9,113 nt of DNA, from NCBI GenBank assembly GCA_963725415.1, contig CAVRZY010000044.1, positions 1 to 9,113 on the forward strand. The letters run 5' to 3'. The position numbers and the translations under genes are program-made. Below are positions 1 through 7,331 of the stretch, piece after piece. The DNA comes from CAVRZY01 sp963725415. GTDB lineage: Bacteria > Acidobacteriota > Terriglobia > Bryobacterales > Bryobacteraceae. The notes under the pieces are model-generated. The model was not told the DNA's origin. It saw nothing but the letters and a program-made list of their open reading frames with translations, and ran no database searches. Numbering within the stretch: the stretch's first letter is position 1; every line of letters starts with the position of its first letter.

Positions 1-278
1 TGGTGTTTGGCCACAAGGATCAGGTATCTGGCTCCAGCCGCCTTGGCCGCCGTCACCCATTGCTCGGCGTTCGCCTTCCACGGATTGAAAAGCCGGGGAT
101 CCAGCGTCCCATCCCCCCATTCCTTGTCGCTAAACGTGTTCAAACCGAAATGAATCAGAACCCCGATCTCCAGGTCCTGCCAGGCCACTTGCTGCGAGCT
201 GGGCCTGACCTCGGCGAACTGCTGGCCCAACGCGACAGAGAAGACCAACGCGACAACAACCACCATCCGTAGCAGCAT
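1..278 (-). CDS. Alpha-L-fucosidase-like GH29 glycoside hydrolase, N-terminal part (runs off left edge)
   Basis: GH29 enzymes are retaining exo-hydrolases that remove alpha-L-fucose from glycans. Reading leftward from the ATG at 278-276 gives 92 codons without a stop before the window ends. Residues 1-19 form a signal peptide (MLLRMVVVVALVFSVALGQ), so the enzyme is exported. The mature part opens with VAWQDLEIGVLIHFGLNTFS (31-50), the typical start of the GH29 barrel with its IHFG strand, then EWGDGTLDPRLFNP (53-66) and AEQWVTAAKAAGARYLILVAKH (71-92), which leads into the family's KHHDGF substrate-binding motif. The catalytic nucleophile Asp would lie beyond the edge and cannot be checked. 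The upstream Shine-Dalgarno match is poor (AGGG only two bases before ATG), so the start rests on the signal peptide. The gene is divergent from the GWxTD gene. The family call is from motif recognition; substrate specificity is inferred. Confidence 0.85.
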   Translation of the reverse strand, partial: MLLRMVVVVALVFSVALGQQFAEVRPSSQQVAWQDLEIGVLIHFGLNTFSDKEWGDGTLDPRLFNPWKANAEQWVTAAKAAGARYLILVAKH

Positions 279-343
279 GACCCTAAATTACCGCAACTCA
301 CCCACCCAATCGAAGCCCCCTCCCCGGCGCCCTTAACAGCTCC

Positions 344-400
344 CTGCCTCTTGCCTTTTGCTTTTTGATTTTTGCCTCTTGACTTCTGCCTTCCGCCCAG
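344..400. repeat. T/C-rich low-complexity tract of short TTTTGCC-like units
   Basis: This stretch is built from imperfect short units such as TGCCTCTTG, CCTTTTGC and TTTTTGCCTCTTGAC; on the opposite strand they read as AAAAGGCAAGAGGCA-type repeats. It stands out from the GC-rich surroundings. It lies in the 338-base gap between the divergent fucosidase and GWxTD genes and keeps no convincing coding frame; the translations in this stretch are strings of K, R, Q and G. I recall similar AAAAGGCAAAAG-type tracts between genes in acidobacterial genomes, but cannot confirm that here. Confidence 0.55.
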
Positions 401-549
401 CTTCCTCCCTGTTTTCAACAACCTGGCTCAACGTAAAAAATCTCTCGCACTCCCGCCCTACATGCGTCACCACGCAGCTTGCGAGCCGCTGCGCCGGCAC
501 CCAGCAGTCGAGAGGGGAAACCGCGGCGCAGCCTCCAACGTCAATCGCC

Positions 550-578
550 TTGACTGGCTCCTCAGCCAGACCTAGAAT
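550..578 (+). promoter_or_regulatory. Sigma-70-type promoter for the GWxTD gene
   Basis: A TTGACT hexamer at 550-555 and a TAGAAT hexamer at 573-578 are separated by exactly 17 bases. Each matches the consensus (TTGACA, TATAAT) at five of six positions. Transcription would start near 585, about 30 bases before the ATG at 617. This argues against translation from the in-frame upstream ATG codons: 578 shares a base with the -10 box and 584 is next to the predicted transcription start. Confidence 0.7.
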
Positions 579-605
579 TGTGTATGGTTGCAAGTGTGCC
601 GGAAC

Positions 606-610
606 GGGAG
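606..610 (+). promoter_or_regulatory. Ribosome binding site GGGAG deciding the start at 617
   Basis: GGGAG sits six bases before the ATG at 617, a normal spacing. The alternative in-frame ATGs at 578 and 584 have no such site and lie at or next to the promoter -10 box. Starting at 617 also places the hydrophobic signal segment directly at the N-terminus. Confidence 0.6.
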
Positions 611-616
611 AAGTGT

Positions 617-2310
617 ATGAGCGCAAAAAAAATCGGCGCCTGCTGCGGGGCACTCGGCTTGGTGCTCTTCCTGGGCGCCAGCCCGGCTGCCGAAAAGAAA
701 CCCAGCGCCAAGTCTGATGCCGCTTCCGCACAGCGCGAGACCGTCGCCAAGCCCTTGAGCGAAAAGGAGCAGCGGAGACGAGCGGAGAAGCTCCGCAAGG
801 AGCTGGAGACCCCTTACCGCAAGTGGCTGAACGAGGACGTCTCCTACATCATCACCGACGAGGAGCGGGCGGCCTTCAAGCGGCTCTCCACCGACGAGGA
901 GCGCGAGCAGTTCATCGAGCAGTTCTGGCTGCGCCGCGACCCCACCCCCGACACGCGCCGAGAACGAGTTCAAGGAAGAGCACTACCGCCGCATCGCCTA
1001 CGCCAACGAGCGCTTCGCCTCCGGCATCCCCGGCTGGAAGACGGACCGCGGACGCATCTACATCACCTTCGGCCCGGCCGACGAAGTCGAATCCCATCCC
1101 TCCGGCGGCAGCTACGAGCGGCCCATCGAGGAAGGCGGCGGCACCACCTCCACCTACCCCTTCGAGAAGTGGCGCTACCGGTACATCGAGGGCATCGGCA
1201 CCGACATCATCATCGAGTTCGTCGATCCCACCATGACCGGCGAGTACCGCATGACCATGGACCCCTCCGAAAAGGACGCCCTCCTCATGGTCCCCAACGC
1301 CGGCCTCACCCTGTACGAGCAGATGGGCCTGGCTTCCAAGGCGGACCGCTTCAACCGCACCGACGGCACCCGCCTGGGCGTCGGCGACCAGCCTCTGCCC
1401 GCGCGCATGAACCAGTTCGAGCGCCTGGAGCAGTTCGCCAAGCTGCAGAAGACCGCCCGCCGTCAAGTTCAAGGACCTGGAGGCCGTCGGTCACCTCCAG
1501 GATCACCTTTAACCTTCTTCCCCTCAAGGTCCGCGCCGATTTCATCAAGCTCACCGAGTCCACGGTCATGACCAACATCACCGTGCAGCTTCGAGAACAA
1601 GGACCTCCAGTTCCAGCAGAAAGAAGGCCTCTTCAAGGCCATGGTGAACATGTACGGGCGCATCACCTCCATGTCTCGCCGCGTGGTGAACGTCTTCGAA
1701 GAGCCTGTGGTGATCGAAACGCCTGCCGAGTTTCTAGAGGCCACCTCCAAGCGCTCCTCCCTCTACCAGCAGCCGCGTCCCCCTGGCGCCCGCCACCTAC
1801 CGCCTGAACGTGGTCGTCAAGGACGTCGTGGGCGGCACCATGAACAACTACGAGATGGCTTTGCACGTGCCCCGCTTCGAGGAAGAGAAGCTCTCTTCGA
1901 GTTCGCTGATCCTGGCCGACATCATCGAGCCGGTCCCCACCCGCAACATCGGCACCGGCCAGTTCGTCATCGGCGCCACCAAGGTCCGGCCCCGCATCAC
2001 CGACACCTTCCGCCGCGACGAGAAGATGGGCATCTACCTCCAGCTCTACAATTTCGGCCCCGACGAGAAGACCCAGAAGCCCAGCGGCACCATCGAGTAC
2101 GAGGTAGTCAAGAACGGCACAAATCAAAAGGTTTTCGAGTTCAGCGAGGAAGTCACTGCCATACCGGACGCCTCCGCCCAGCAGGTCACCATCGAGAAGC
2201 TGCTGCCGCTCACCACCCTGGACCCGGGGCAGTACACGCTGAAACTCAAGGTCACGGACAAGAATCGCAACCAAGTGCTTACCCCGGCCGCCACTTTTAC
2301 GGTAAGCTAA
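617..2310 (+). CDS. GWxTD domain-containing secreted protein (five apparent +1 frameshifts)
   Basis: The protein has a signal peptide (MSAKKIGACCGALGLVLFLG, then ASPAAEKK), a charged helical segment, and YRKWLNEDVSYIITDEER, the usual lead-in to the GWxTD domain. The signature GWKTD lies at 1032-1046 (about residue 139), followed by RGRIYITFGPADEVE. The C-terminal half is beta-rich and ends DPGQYTLKLKVTDKNRN..TFTVS, resembling an Ig-like domain. The molecular function of GWxTD proteins is unknown to me; a location in the periplasm or cell envelope follows from the signal peptide. The frame runs 2, 3, 1, 2, 3, 1, with extra bases at 958-959, 1460-1461, 1489-1490, 1590-1591 and 1773-1774. Removing one base at each site gives 562 residues with no internal stop and continuous family-like sequence. 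As read, no single frame encodes the protein. Sequencing error is the likelier cause; recent inactivation is the alternative. The gene starts the operon with the barrel gene 39 bases downstream. Confidence 0.8.
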
Positions 2311-2349
2311 GGAAGGTAGACCCCAGCGCTTGAAAGGGTCCGTTCTCGA

Positions 2350-4150
2350 ATGAACGCCAGGACGCGCAGGACCACAACCGGTTTGCTGGTTGGAGCTTTG
2401 TGGGCCGCTTCTCTCTGCCTGCCCGCTACCCCCATCAAGTTCTCCGGCAGCATTGTGGGATTTGTCACCGACGCCGCGGGAATCCCCCAGATGGGCGCCA
2501 GCGTCCTCCTCTACAACCGCTACGACCACCTCCTCCAGCAGGTCCTCACTACCGAGAAGGGAACCTTCGGCTTCGACTCGCTCCTGCCTGACGTTTACTC
2601 CATCCGGGTCAGCCTGGCTAGCTTTCTTCCCGCCGTCAAGCGCAATATCCTCGTTCAGCCGGGCATGCAGAGCCTGCTCAACGTCAGCCTGGCCAACTTG
2701 TTCAGCTCGATTCAGTTGGTCTCCGTGGCGCCCGGCCAAAGGGCTTTCATGAGCGATGACTGGAAGTGGGTGCTGCGCAGTTCCTCCGCCACCCGGCCGG
2801 TGCTGCGCTTTCTGCCGGACATCGACTTCTCCGACCCCTCTTCGCGCCGCGCTTCCAGCTCCTCGGTCTTCTCCGACACGCGCGGCTTGGTCCGGGTCTC
2901 CGCCGGGGATCAGGGCTACGTTTCTTTCCTGGGCAACGAGCCGGACTTAGGCACCGCCTTCGCGCTGGCCACCTCCATTTACGGCTTCAACCAGGTCCAC
3001 GTGAGCGGAAACGTCGGGTATTCGTCCTTCTCAGGCATACCCACCGCAGCCTTCCAGACCAGTTACCGCCGCGAATTGCCGGGCGGAATGACCCCCGAGG
3101 TCCGCGTCACCATGCGGCAGCTTTTCCTGCCGGCCCGAGTCGGAGCCAGCGCGGTGACCGGCCAGCGGGGTTCCAGCCCCGACCTGCGGACCCTTTCGAC
3201 GGCCATCCTGGACCGTACGCAACTCGCCGACGACCTCGGACTCGAGTACGGGTTCTCGATGGACTCGGTCACCTTCCTCGACCGCTTGAACTACTTCAGT
3301 CCCTATGCCCGCTTGACCTACGATCGGAAACAAGCCGGGGTCTTCCAGTTCAGCTACTCCTCCGGCGCACCCCCCGCCGAATTGTTTTACTCGGCCCGCG
3401 AGCCGGACCGAGTTGCAGCAGGATTTGGCGGCCCTGGCCCTGTTCCCGCGCGTTTCCTTGCGCTCCGGCGCCGCCCGAGTCCAGCGAACCGAGAGCTTTG
3501 AACTGGGCTATCGAAGGACCATCAGCTCGAGAACCTATGGCGCCGCTGCCTATCGCGAGGCAGTCAAGAATACGGCCCTGATGATGACCTGGCCGGAGGG
3601 CCTCGCCTCTGGCGCCGATCTGCTTCCCGACCTGTTCTCCGAAAGCTGGGTGTTCAACGCCGGAACATACCGCAGCCTCGGCTACATGGCCTCCGTCACC
3701 CAGAACCTCGGCGAAGCCTTCGATGTCACCGTGGCCTACGGAAGCGGAAGCGCGCTCACCGCCGACCGGGCGCCCGCCGAGATTTCCAGCCCCGACGAGC
3801 TGCGCGCCCTGATCCGCACTAGCCGCCGCCATTCTCTGACCGCACGCCTGTCCGGCACGGTGCCTCAGACTGGTTCCCAGTTCATTACCAGCTACCAGTG
3901 GACCAACCTCAGGTCCCTCACCCCGGCCCACATGTACCTGACCCAGAGGGTGCGCGAGGGCCTGGGCCTGAACTTCTATATCCGCCAGCCCATCCCCTAT
4001 TTCGGAGGCCTGCCGGGTCGGCTGGAGGCCACCGCCGACCTCCGCAACCTCTTGGCCCAGGGCTATGTCCCGCTGGTCACCAGCGGCCGCCGCATCTACC
4101 TGATGCACACCCCCCGCAGCGTTCGTGGCGGCCTCAGCTTCGTCTTCTAG
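2350..4150 (+). CDS. Outer-membrane barrel protein with carboxypeptidase-regulatory-like N-terminus (TonB-receptor-like), one +1 frameshift
   Basis: The ATG at 2350 begins a signal peptide (MNARTRRTTTGLLVGALWAA, ending about residue 27). Residues about 33-115 (GSIVGFVTDAAGIPQMGASV, then GTFGFDSLLPDVYSIRVSLASF) are a carboxypeptidase-regulatory-like beta-sandwich as found ahead of TonB-dependent receptors. The rest alternates polar and aromatic residues in beta-strand fashion (SGNVGYSSFSGIPTAAFQTS, ATADLRNLLAQGYVPLVTS) and ends GGLSFVF; a terminal Phe is the usual outer-membrane insertion signal. I see no clear plug domain or TonB box, so 'receptor' is only a resemblance. After residue 353 the frame changes: GACCGAG at 3406-3412 has one C too many (3408-3409). 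Removing it joins SAREPD to ELQQDLAALALFPRV and gives 599 residues. The gene probably shares a transcript with the GWxTD gene and may form an envelope pair with it (inference). Confidence 0.75.
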
Positions 4151-4157
4151 CCCTCAG

Positions 4158-4184
4158 CCGGTCACACGCGTTCCGGATTTTTTT
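4158..4184 (+). terminator. Weak intrinsic terminator candidate after the barrel gene
   Basis: CCGG at 4158-4161 can pair with CCGG at 4173-4176 around an 11-base loop, followed by A and seven Ts (4178-4184). The T run and the position, eight bases past the stop codon, fit a terminator. The stem is only four base pairs, so the hairpin itself is poor. Confidence 0.3.
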
Positions 4185-4259
4185 CCAGCTTCCTTTCTGT
4201 TAGTTACAACTTCGACTCGGGGCTGGGGCTGGCTGTTGCGGGTATGCTGGAGACGGCAG

Positions 4260-4367
4260 AGGGAGTCCGGAACCTCCTTTTCTTCTCCTTTCTTGGACCC
4301 CGAATCCCCCTTGGTTCTTCCCACCCGCTCCCCACGGGGAGCGCTCCGCTAGGACACCGGACTCCCT
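4260..4367. repeat. Long inverted repeat (perfect 11-bp arms) enclosing a second hairpin
   Basis: AGGGAGTCCGG at 4260-4270 is the exact reverse complement of CCGGACTCCCT at 4357-4367. GCAG at 4256-4259 and CTGC at 4370-4373 can lengthen the stem across a two-base bulge. Inside the 86-base loop lies a perfect 8-bp hairpin, CGCTCCCC-AC-GGGGAGCG (4326-4343). The rest of the loop is T/C-rich. No U tract follows on either strand, and no transposase is adjacent. It could be a structured RNA, a cis-acting element of the 4151-4571 gap, or the remains of a small mobile element; the sequence alone does not say which. Confidence 0.5.
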
Positions 4368-4372
4368 CGCTG

Positions 4373-4621
4373 CTACTTCCTGGCGCCGCGCTGCGGATTC
4401 TTCAATCGGGCCTGCCGCCGCTTGCTCGCTTTCCGCTTCGGCTTGCTGATGATGAAGGTGCCGCTTCCTGCGTAGGTAGCCTTGTAAAGTGTTTCTTCAG
4501 GCAAGGTGATTCTCTCCCATGGATTCTTCAGCTCGTTCTCCGATTCTACCGCACCTGCATTATCCTGTAGTTTGAGGGTCTCTGAGCCGGCGCCCGACGC
4601 CAACAACAACGTTGCTTCCAC
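4373..4621 (-). CDS. Possible small hypothetical protein, antisense to the MFS1 start
   Basis: On the minus strand a GTG at 4621-4619 has GGAG seven bases upstream. It opens an 82-codon frame ending at the TAG at 4375-4373. The product runs from MEATLLLASGAGSETLKLQD through NPWERITLPEETLYKATYAG to a Lys/Arg-rich tail ending in GARK. The middle section looks like ordinary protein and G/C dominates third positions, but I recognise no family. It overlaps about 50 bases of the first MFS gene head-on, which counts against a working gene unless the MFS starts further in. The part that coincides with the duplicated block recurs before MFS2 as TLKLQDNAGAPESED and then stops, so it may be a broken or chance frame. 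Confidence 0.3.
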   Translation of the reverse strand: MEATLLLASGAGSETLKLQDNAGAVESENELKNPWERITLPEETLYKATYAGSGTFIISKPKRKASKRRQARLKNPQRGARK

Positions 4622-5879
4622 CCTGATTCTCCAGGAGCTGCCCGCCGAGCAGCGCGGCTGGAGGCCCATCTTCCGCGCGCTCCGCCACAGGAACTTCCGC
4701 CTCTTCGTCATGGGGCAGATTGTCTCGCTCGTAGGCACCTGGATGCAGATGGTGGCGCAGAGTTGGCTGGTCTACCGGCTGACGCGCTCGGAGTGGCTTC
4801 TGGGCGCCACTTCGTTCTGCAGTCAGATGCCCGTCTTCGTGCTGGGGCCGCTGGGCGGTTTGGCCGCCGACCGGTACTCCCGGCATAAGCTCGTCCTGCT
4901 GACACAGACCCTGGCCATGCTTCAGGCCCTGGCCCTGGCGCTGCTCACCTTGACCGGCAAGATCCAGGTCTGGCAGGTGCTGGTCCTGGCGCTCACGCTG
5001 GGCGTCGTCAACGCCTTTGACATGCCCGGCCGCCAGTCGCTGATCATCCAACTGAGCGGCAAAGAAGACCTGCTCAACGCCATCTCGCTGAACTCCGCCA
5101 TCTTCAACGCGGCACGGGTCCTGGGACCCGCTCTGGCGGGTCTGCTGGTGGCCGGGCTGGGCGAGGGCTTTTGCTTTCTGCTGAACGGCGTGAGTTTCCT
5201 GGCCGTGTTGGCCTGCCTGCTGGCCATGCGCTTACCCCAGTCTCAACCCCGAGCGCTCTACTCCCCCTGGGCGCACCTGCTGGATGGCTTCCGCTATGCG
5301 CATCGCACACCTCTGGTCCGAGCCCTGCTGGGCCTGATGGCCGCGGCCAGCATTTCTGGCGTGCCGGTGCAGGTCCTGATGCCCTTCTTCGCCGATGACA
5401 TCTTCCACCGCGGCTCGCAGGGCCTGGGTGTCCTGATGGGCGCCATGGGTATCGGCGCTGTGGTCGGCACCCTCGTGCTCGCCAAACGCACCCAAACCTC
5501 CGGCCTGACCGAGGTGATCTTCTTCAGTTCTCTGGGCCTGGCAACCGGCCTGCTTCTGTTCTCCATCTGTCCCTACTTTTCTCTGTCGCTGGCCATCATG
5601 CCGGTGATCGGCTTCAGCGTCATGCGGCAGAACGCTTCGGCTAACACCCTCATCCAGGTCTCCATTCCGGATGAGTACCGCGGCCGCATCATGGCCCTGT
5701 ACTCGATGACGGTGGTGGGAATCAGCCCCTTTGGAAGCCTGGCTGCCGGCGCCCTGGCGGAACGCTTTGGCGCCCGCCTCACCGTGCTGCTGGGCGGACT
5801 GTTCTGCCTGATGGCGGCCACGCTGTTTCGCCTGAGGCGCCCTCGCCCGGCGCCTGAACCCGCCCCAAAGCACGACTAG
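4572..5879 (+). CDS. MFS exporter, EntS/MFS_3-type, copy 1
   Basis: This is a 435-residue inner-membrane transporter of the major facilitator superfamily, in the drug/siderophore exporter group (EntS-like, MFS_3). After a 30-residue cytoplasmic leader comes FRALRHRNFRLF (34-45) and the first membrane helix with GTWMQMVAQSWLVYR. The loop 2-3 motif A appears as GGLAADRYSRHKLV (95-108), followed by NAFDMPGRQSLI (147-158) and PDEYRGRIMALYSM (366-379), both typical of this branch. About ten to twelve hydrophobic segments are visible. I chose the TTG at 4572 because the homologous TTG in copy 2 sits in an almost identical context; neither has a clear Shine-Dalgarno site. A GTG at 4506 is in frame but lies outside the duplicated block. 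The substrate is unknown. The frame is intact, unlike copy 2, so this may be the working exporter if copy 2 is truly broken. Confidence 0.85.
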   Translation: MRVSEPAPDANNNVASTLILQELPAEQRGWRPIFRALRHRNFRLFVMGQIVSLVGTWMQMVAQSWLVYRLTRSEWLLGATSFCSQMPVFVLGPLGGLAADRYSRHKLVLLTQTLAMLQALALALLTLTGKIQVWQVLVLALTLGVVNAFDMPGRQSLIIQLSGKEDLLNAISLNSAIFNAARVLGPALAGLLVAGLGEGFCFLLNGVSFLAVLACLLAMRLPQSQPRALYSPWAHLLDGFRYAHRTPLVRALLGLMAAASISGVPVQVLMPFFADDIFHRGSQGLGVLMGAMGIGAVVGTLVLAKRTQTSGLTEVIFFSSLGLATGLLLFSICPYFSLSLAIMPVIGFSVMRQNASANTLIQVSIPDEYRGRIMALYSMTVVGISPFGSLAAGALAERFGARLTVLLGGLFCLMAATLFRLRRPRPAPEPAPKHD

Positions 5880-5968
5880 ACCCGCTAGCAGGACCAGGAT
5901 CTGGGCATCGAAGTAGACGAGATCATGACCGAGTCGAGCCGCATCTGCGGACTCAAGCCTTTGCATGA
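5872..5968 (+). pseudogene. Decayed 5' fragment of the HExxH metallopeptidase gene
   Basis: The sequence after MFS1 matches the start of the peptidase gene at 7324. DQDLGIEVDEIMTESSRICG at 5892-5951, followed by LKPLHD, aligns with DQDLSAEIDTIVTELSRISGLKPLHK of the intact protein. The start codon is ACG (5872-5874) where the intact gene has ATG. The 67 bases coding for most of the signal peptide (equivalent to 7333-7399) are missing, which breaks the frame, and homology stops around codon 55, before the catalytic domain. About 77% of bases match by eye, fewer than in the flanking MFS genes, as expected without selection. It marks the junction of the tandem duplication and cannot make a peptidase. 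Confidence 0.8.
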
Positions 5969-6022
5969 CGTGACCCTCACTGCCAATCCTCCGATTCCGG
6001 CGCACCTGCATTATCCTGTAGT

Positions 6023-7331
6023 TTGAGAGTCTCTGAGCCGGCGCCCGACGCCAACGACAACGTTGCTCCCGCCCTGATTCTTCAGGAGCTCCCTGCCGAT
6101 GGGCGCGGCTGGAGGCCCATCTTCCGCGCGCTCCGCCACAGGAACTTTCGCCTCTTCCTTCCCGGGCAGACTGCCTCGTTCATCGGGTCCTGGATGCAAA
6201 TGGTGACACAGAGCTGGCTGGTCTACCGGCTCACGCGCTCAGAATGGCTTCTGGGCGTCACTTCGTTTTGCACTCAAGTGCCCGTCTTCGCGCTGGGGCC
6301 GCTGGGCGGTTTGGCCGCCGACCGGTACTCCCGGCTCAAGCTCGTCCGGCTGACCCAGACTCTGATGATGACCCAGGCCCTGGCTCTGGCGCTGCTCACC
6401 CTGACCGGCAAAATCCAGGTCTGGCAGGTGCTGGCTCTGGCACTGGCACAAGGCATCATCAACGCCTTTGACATGCCCGGCCGCCAGTCCCTGATCATCC
6501 ACCTCAGCGGCAAGGAGGATCTGCTCAACGCCATCTCGCTGAACTACGCCATGTTCAACGCGGCACGGGTCGTGGGACCCACGCTGGCGGGCGTGCTGGT
6601 GGCCAGACTGGGCGAGGGCTTCTGTTTTCTGCTGAACGGCTTGAGCTTCCTGGCCCTGCCAGCCTGCCTCTCAGCCGTGCGCTTGCCGCAGTCTCAGACC
6701 CGGGCCCCCTGCTCCCCCTGGGCCGACCTGGTGGATGGCTTCCGCTACACGCACCGCGCTCCCCTGGTCCGAGCCTTGCTGGCGCTGTTAGCCGCGGCCT
6801 GCATTTGTTTCATGCCCGTGCAGGTCCTGATGCCGGTCTTCGCCGAGGACATTTTTCACCGCGGGCTCGCAGGGCCTCGGGGTCCTGATGGGCGCCATGG
6901 GCATCGGCGCTGTCATCGGCACCCTGGTGCTCGCCAAACGCGCGCAGACCTCCGGCCTGAGCGAGGTGGTCTTCTTCAGTGCTCTGGGCCTGGTAACTGG
7001 CCTGGTCCTGTTCTCCATCTCTCCCTACTTTTCCCTGTCGCTGGCCATCATGCCGGTGATCGGCTTCAGCGTGATGCGGCAGAACGCGTCGGCTAACACC
7101 CTCATCCAGGTCTCCATTCCGGATGAGTACCGCGGCCGCATCATGGCCTTGTACTCGATGACGGTGGTTGGAATCAGCCCCTTTGGAAGCCTCGCTGCCG
7201 GCGCCTTGGCGGAACGCTTTGGCGCCCGCCTCACCGTGCTGCTGGCCGGTCTGCTCTGCCTGATGGCGGCCACCCTGTTTCACCTGAGGTGCCCTCGCTC
7301 GGCGCCTGAACCCGCCCCAAAACATGACTAG
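6023..7331 (+). CDS. MFS exporter, EntS/MFS_3-type, copy 2 (one +1 frameshift)
   Basis: This is a paralogue of the MFS exporter at 4572, with the same TTG start context, the same motif A (GGLAADRYSRLKLV) and the same length, 435 residues, once one base is removed. The frame breaks at 6863-6865, where CACCGCGGGCTCG stands against CACCGCGGCTCG in copy 1: one G too many. As read, translation leaves the family sequence after IFHRG and stops at 7096, losing the C-terminal helices. Bases after the shift continue as good coding sequence through 7331, so this is either a very recent mutation or a read error. Residues PYFSL to TVLL (334-407) are identical to copy 1 over 74 positions. The stop codon overlaps the next gene by eight bases (ATGACTAG), implying translational coupling with the peptidase. 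The substrate is unknown. Confidence 0.8.

Larger units (their letters stand above)
4538..5968 (+). repeat. Tandem duplication unit, copy 1 (MFS gene plus 5' part of peptidase gene)
   Basis: Similarity to the downstream copy starts at CTCCGATTC (4538, matching 5989), about 34 bases before the MFS start. It continues without gaps at an offset of 1451 through the MFS gene up to the extra G in copy 2, and at 1452 from there to the MFS stop. It then runs about 90 bases into the peptidase homologue after a 67-base gap, and ends near 5968 (matching 7487). The counterpart occupies 5989-7487. By eye, the first two thirds of the MFS genes are about 88% identical and the last third about 95%. Confidence 0.85.

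Noticed and set aside
578..616. Upstream in-frame ATG codons at 578 and 584 as the start of the GWxTD protein
   Set aside because: 578 overlaps the predicted -10 box and 584 is beside the predicted transcription start; the ATG at 617 has a GGGAG site and begins the signal peptide directly.
1663..2739. Long minus-strand open frame across the end of the GWxTD gene and the start of the barrel gene
   Set aside because: It spans the boundary of two well-supported plus-strand genes, has low-complexity G/V/L/D-rich composition typical of the antisense of GC-rich coding DNA, and shows no family motif.
617..4150. Programmed ribosomal frameshifting as the explanation for the frame changes
   Set aside because: There are no slippery heptamers or shared stimulatory structures; five shifts in one mRNA would leave almost no full-length product.
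4326..4343. 8-bp GC-rich hairpin as an intrinsic terminator
   Set aside because: No T run follows on the plus strand, and on the minus strand it is followed by GGGTGGG; its two-base loop is also tight. It is kept only as part of the nested inverted repeat.
4260..4367. The inverted repeat as the ends of an insertion sequence
   Set aside because: The arms are only 87 bases apart, with no transposase and no flanking target duplication that I can see.
5232..6011. Minus-strand open frame opposite the second half of MFS1
   Set aside because: It is H/Q/R/G-rich antisense translation; a similar frame lies opposite MFS2, as expected from the duplicated coding strand.
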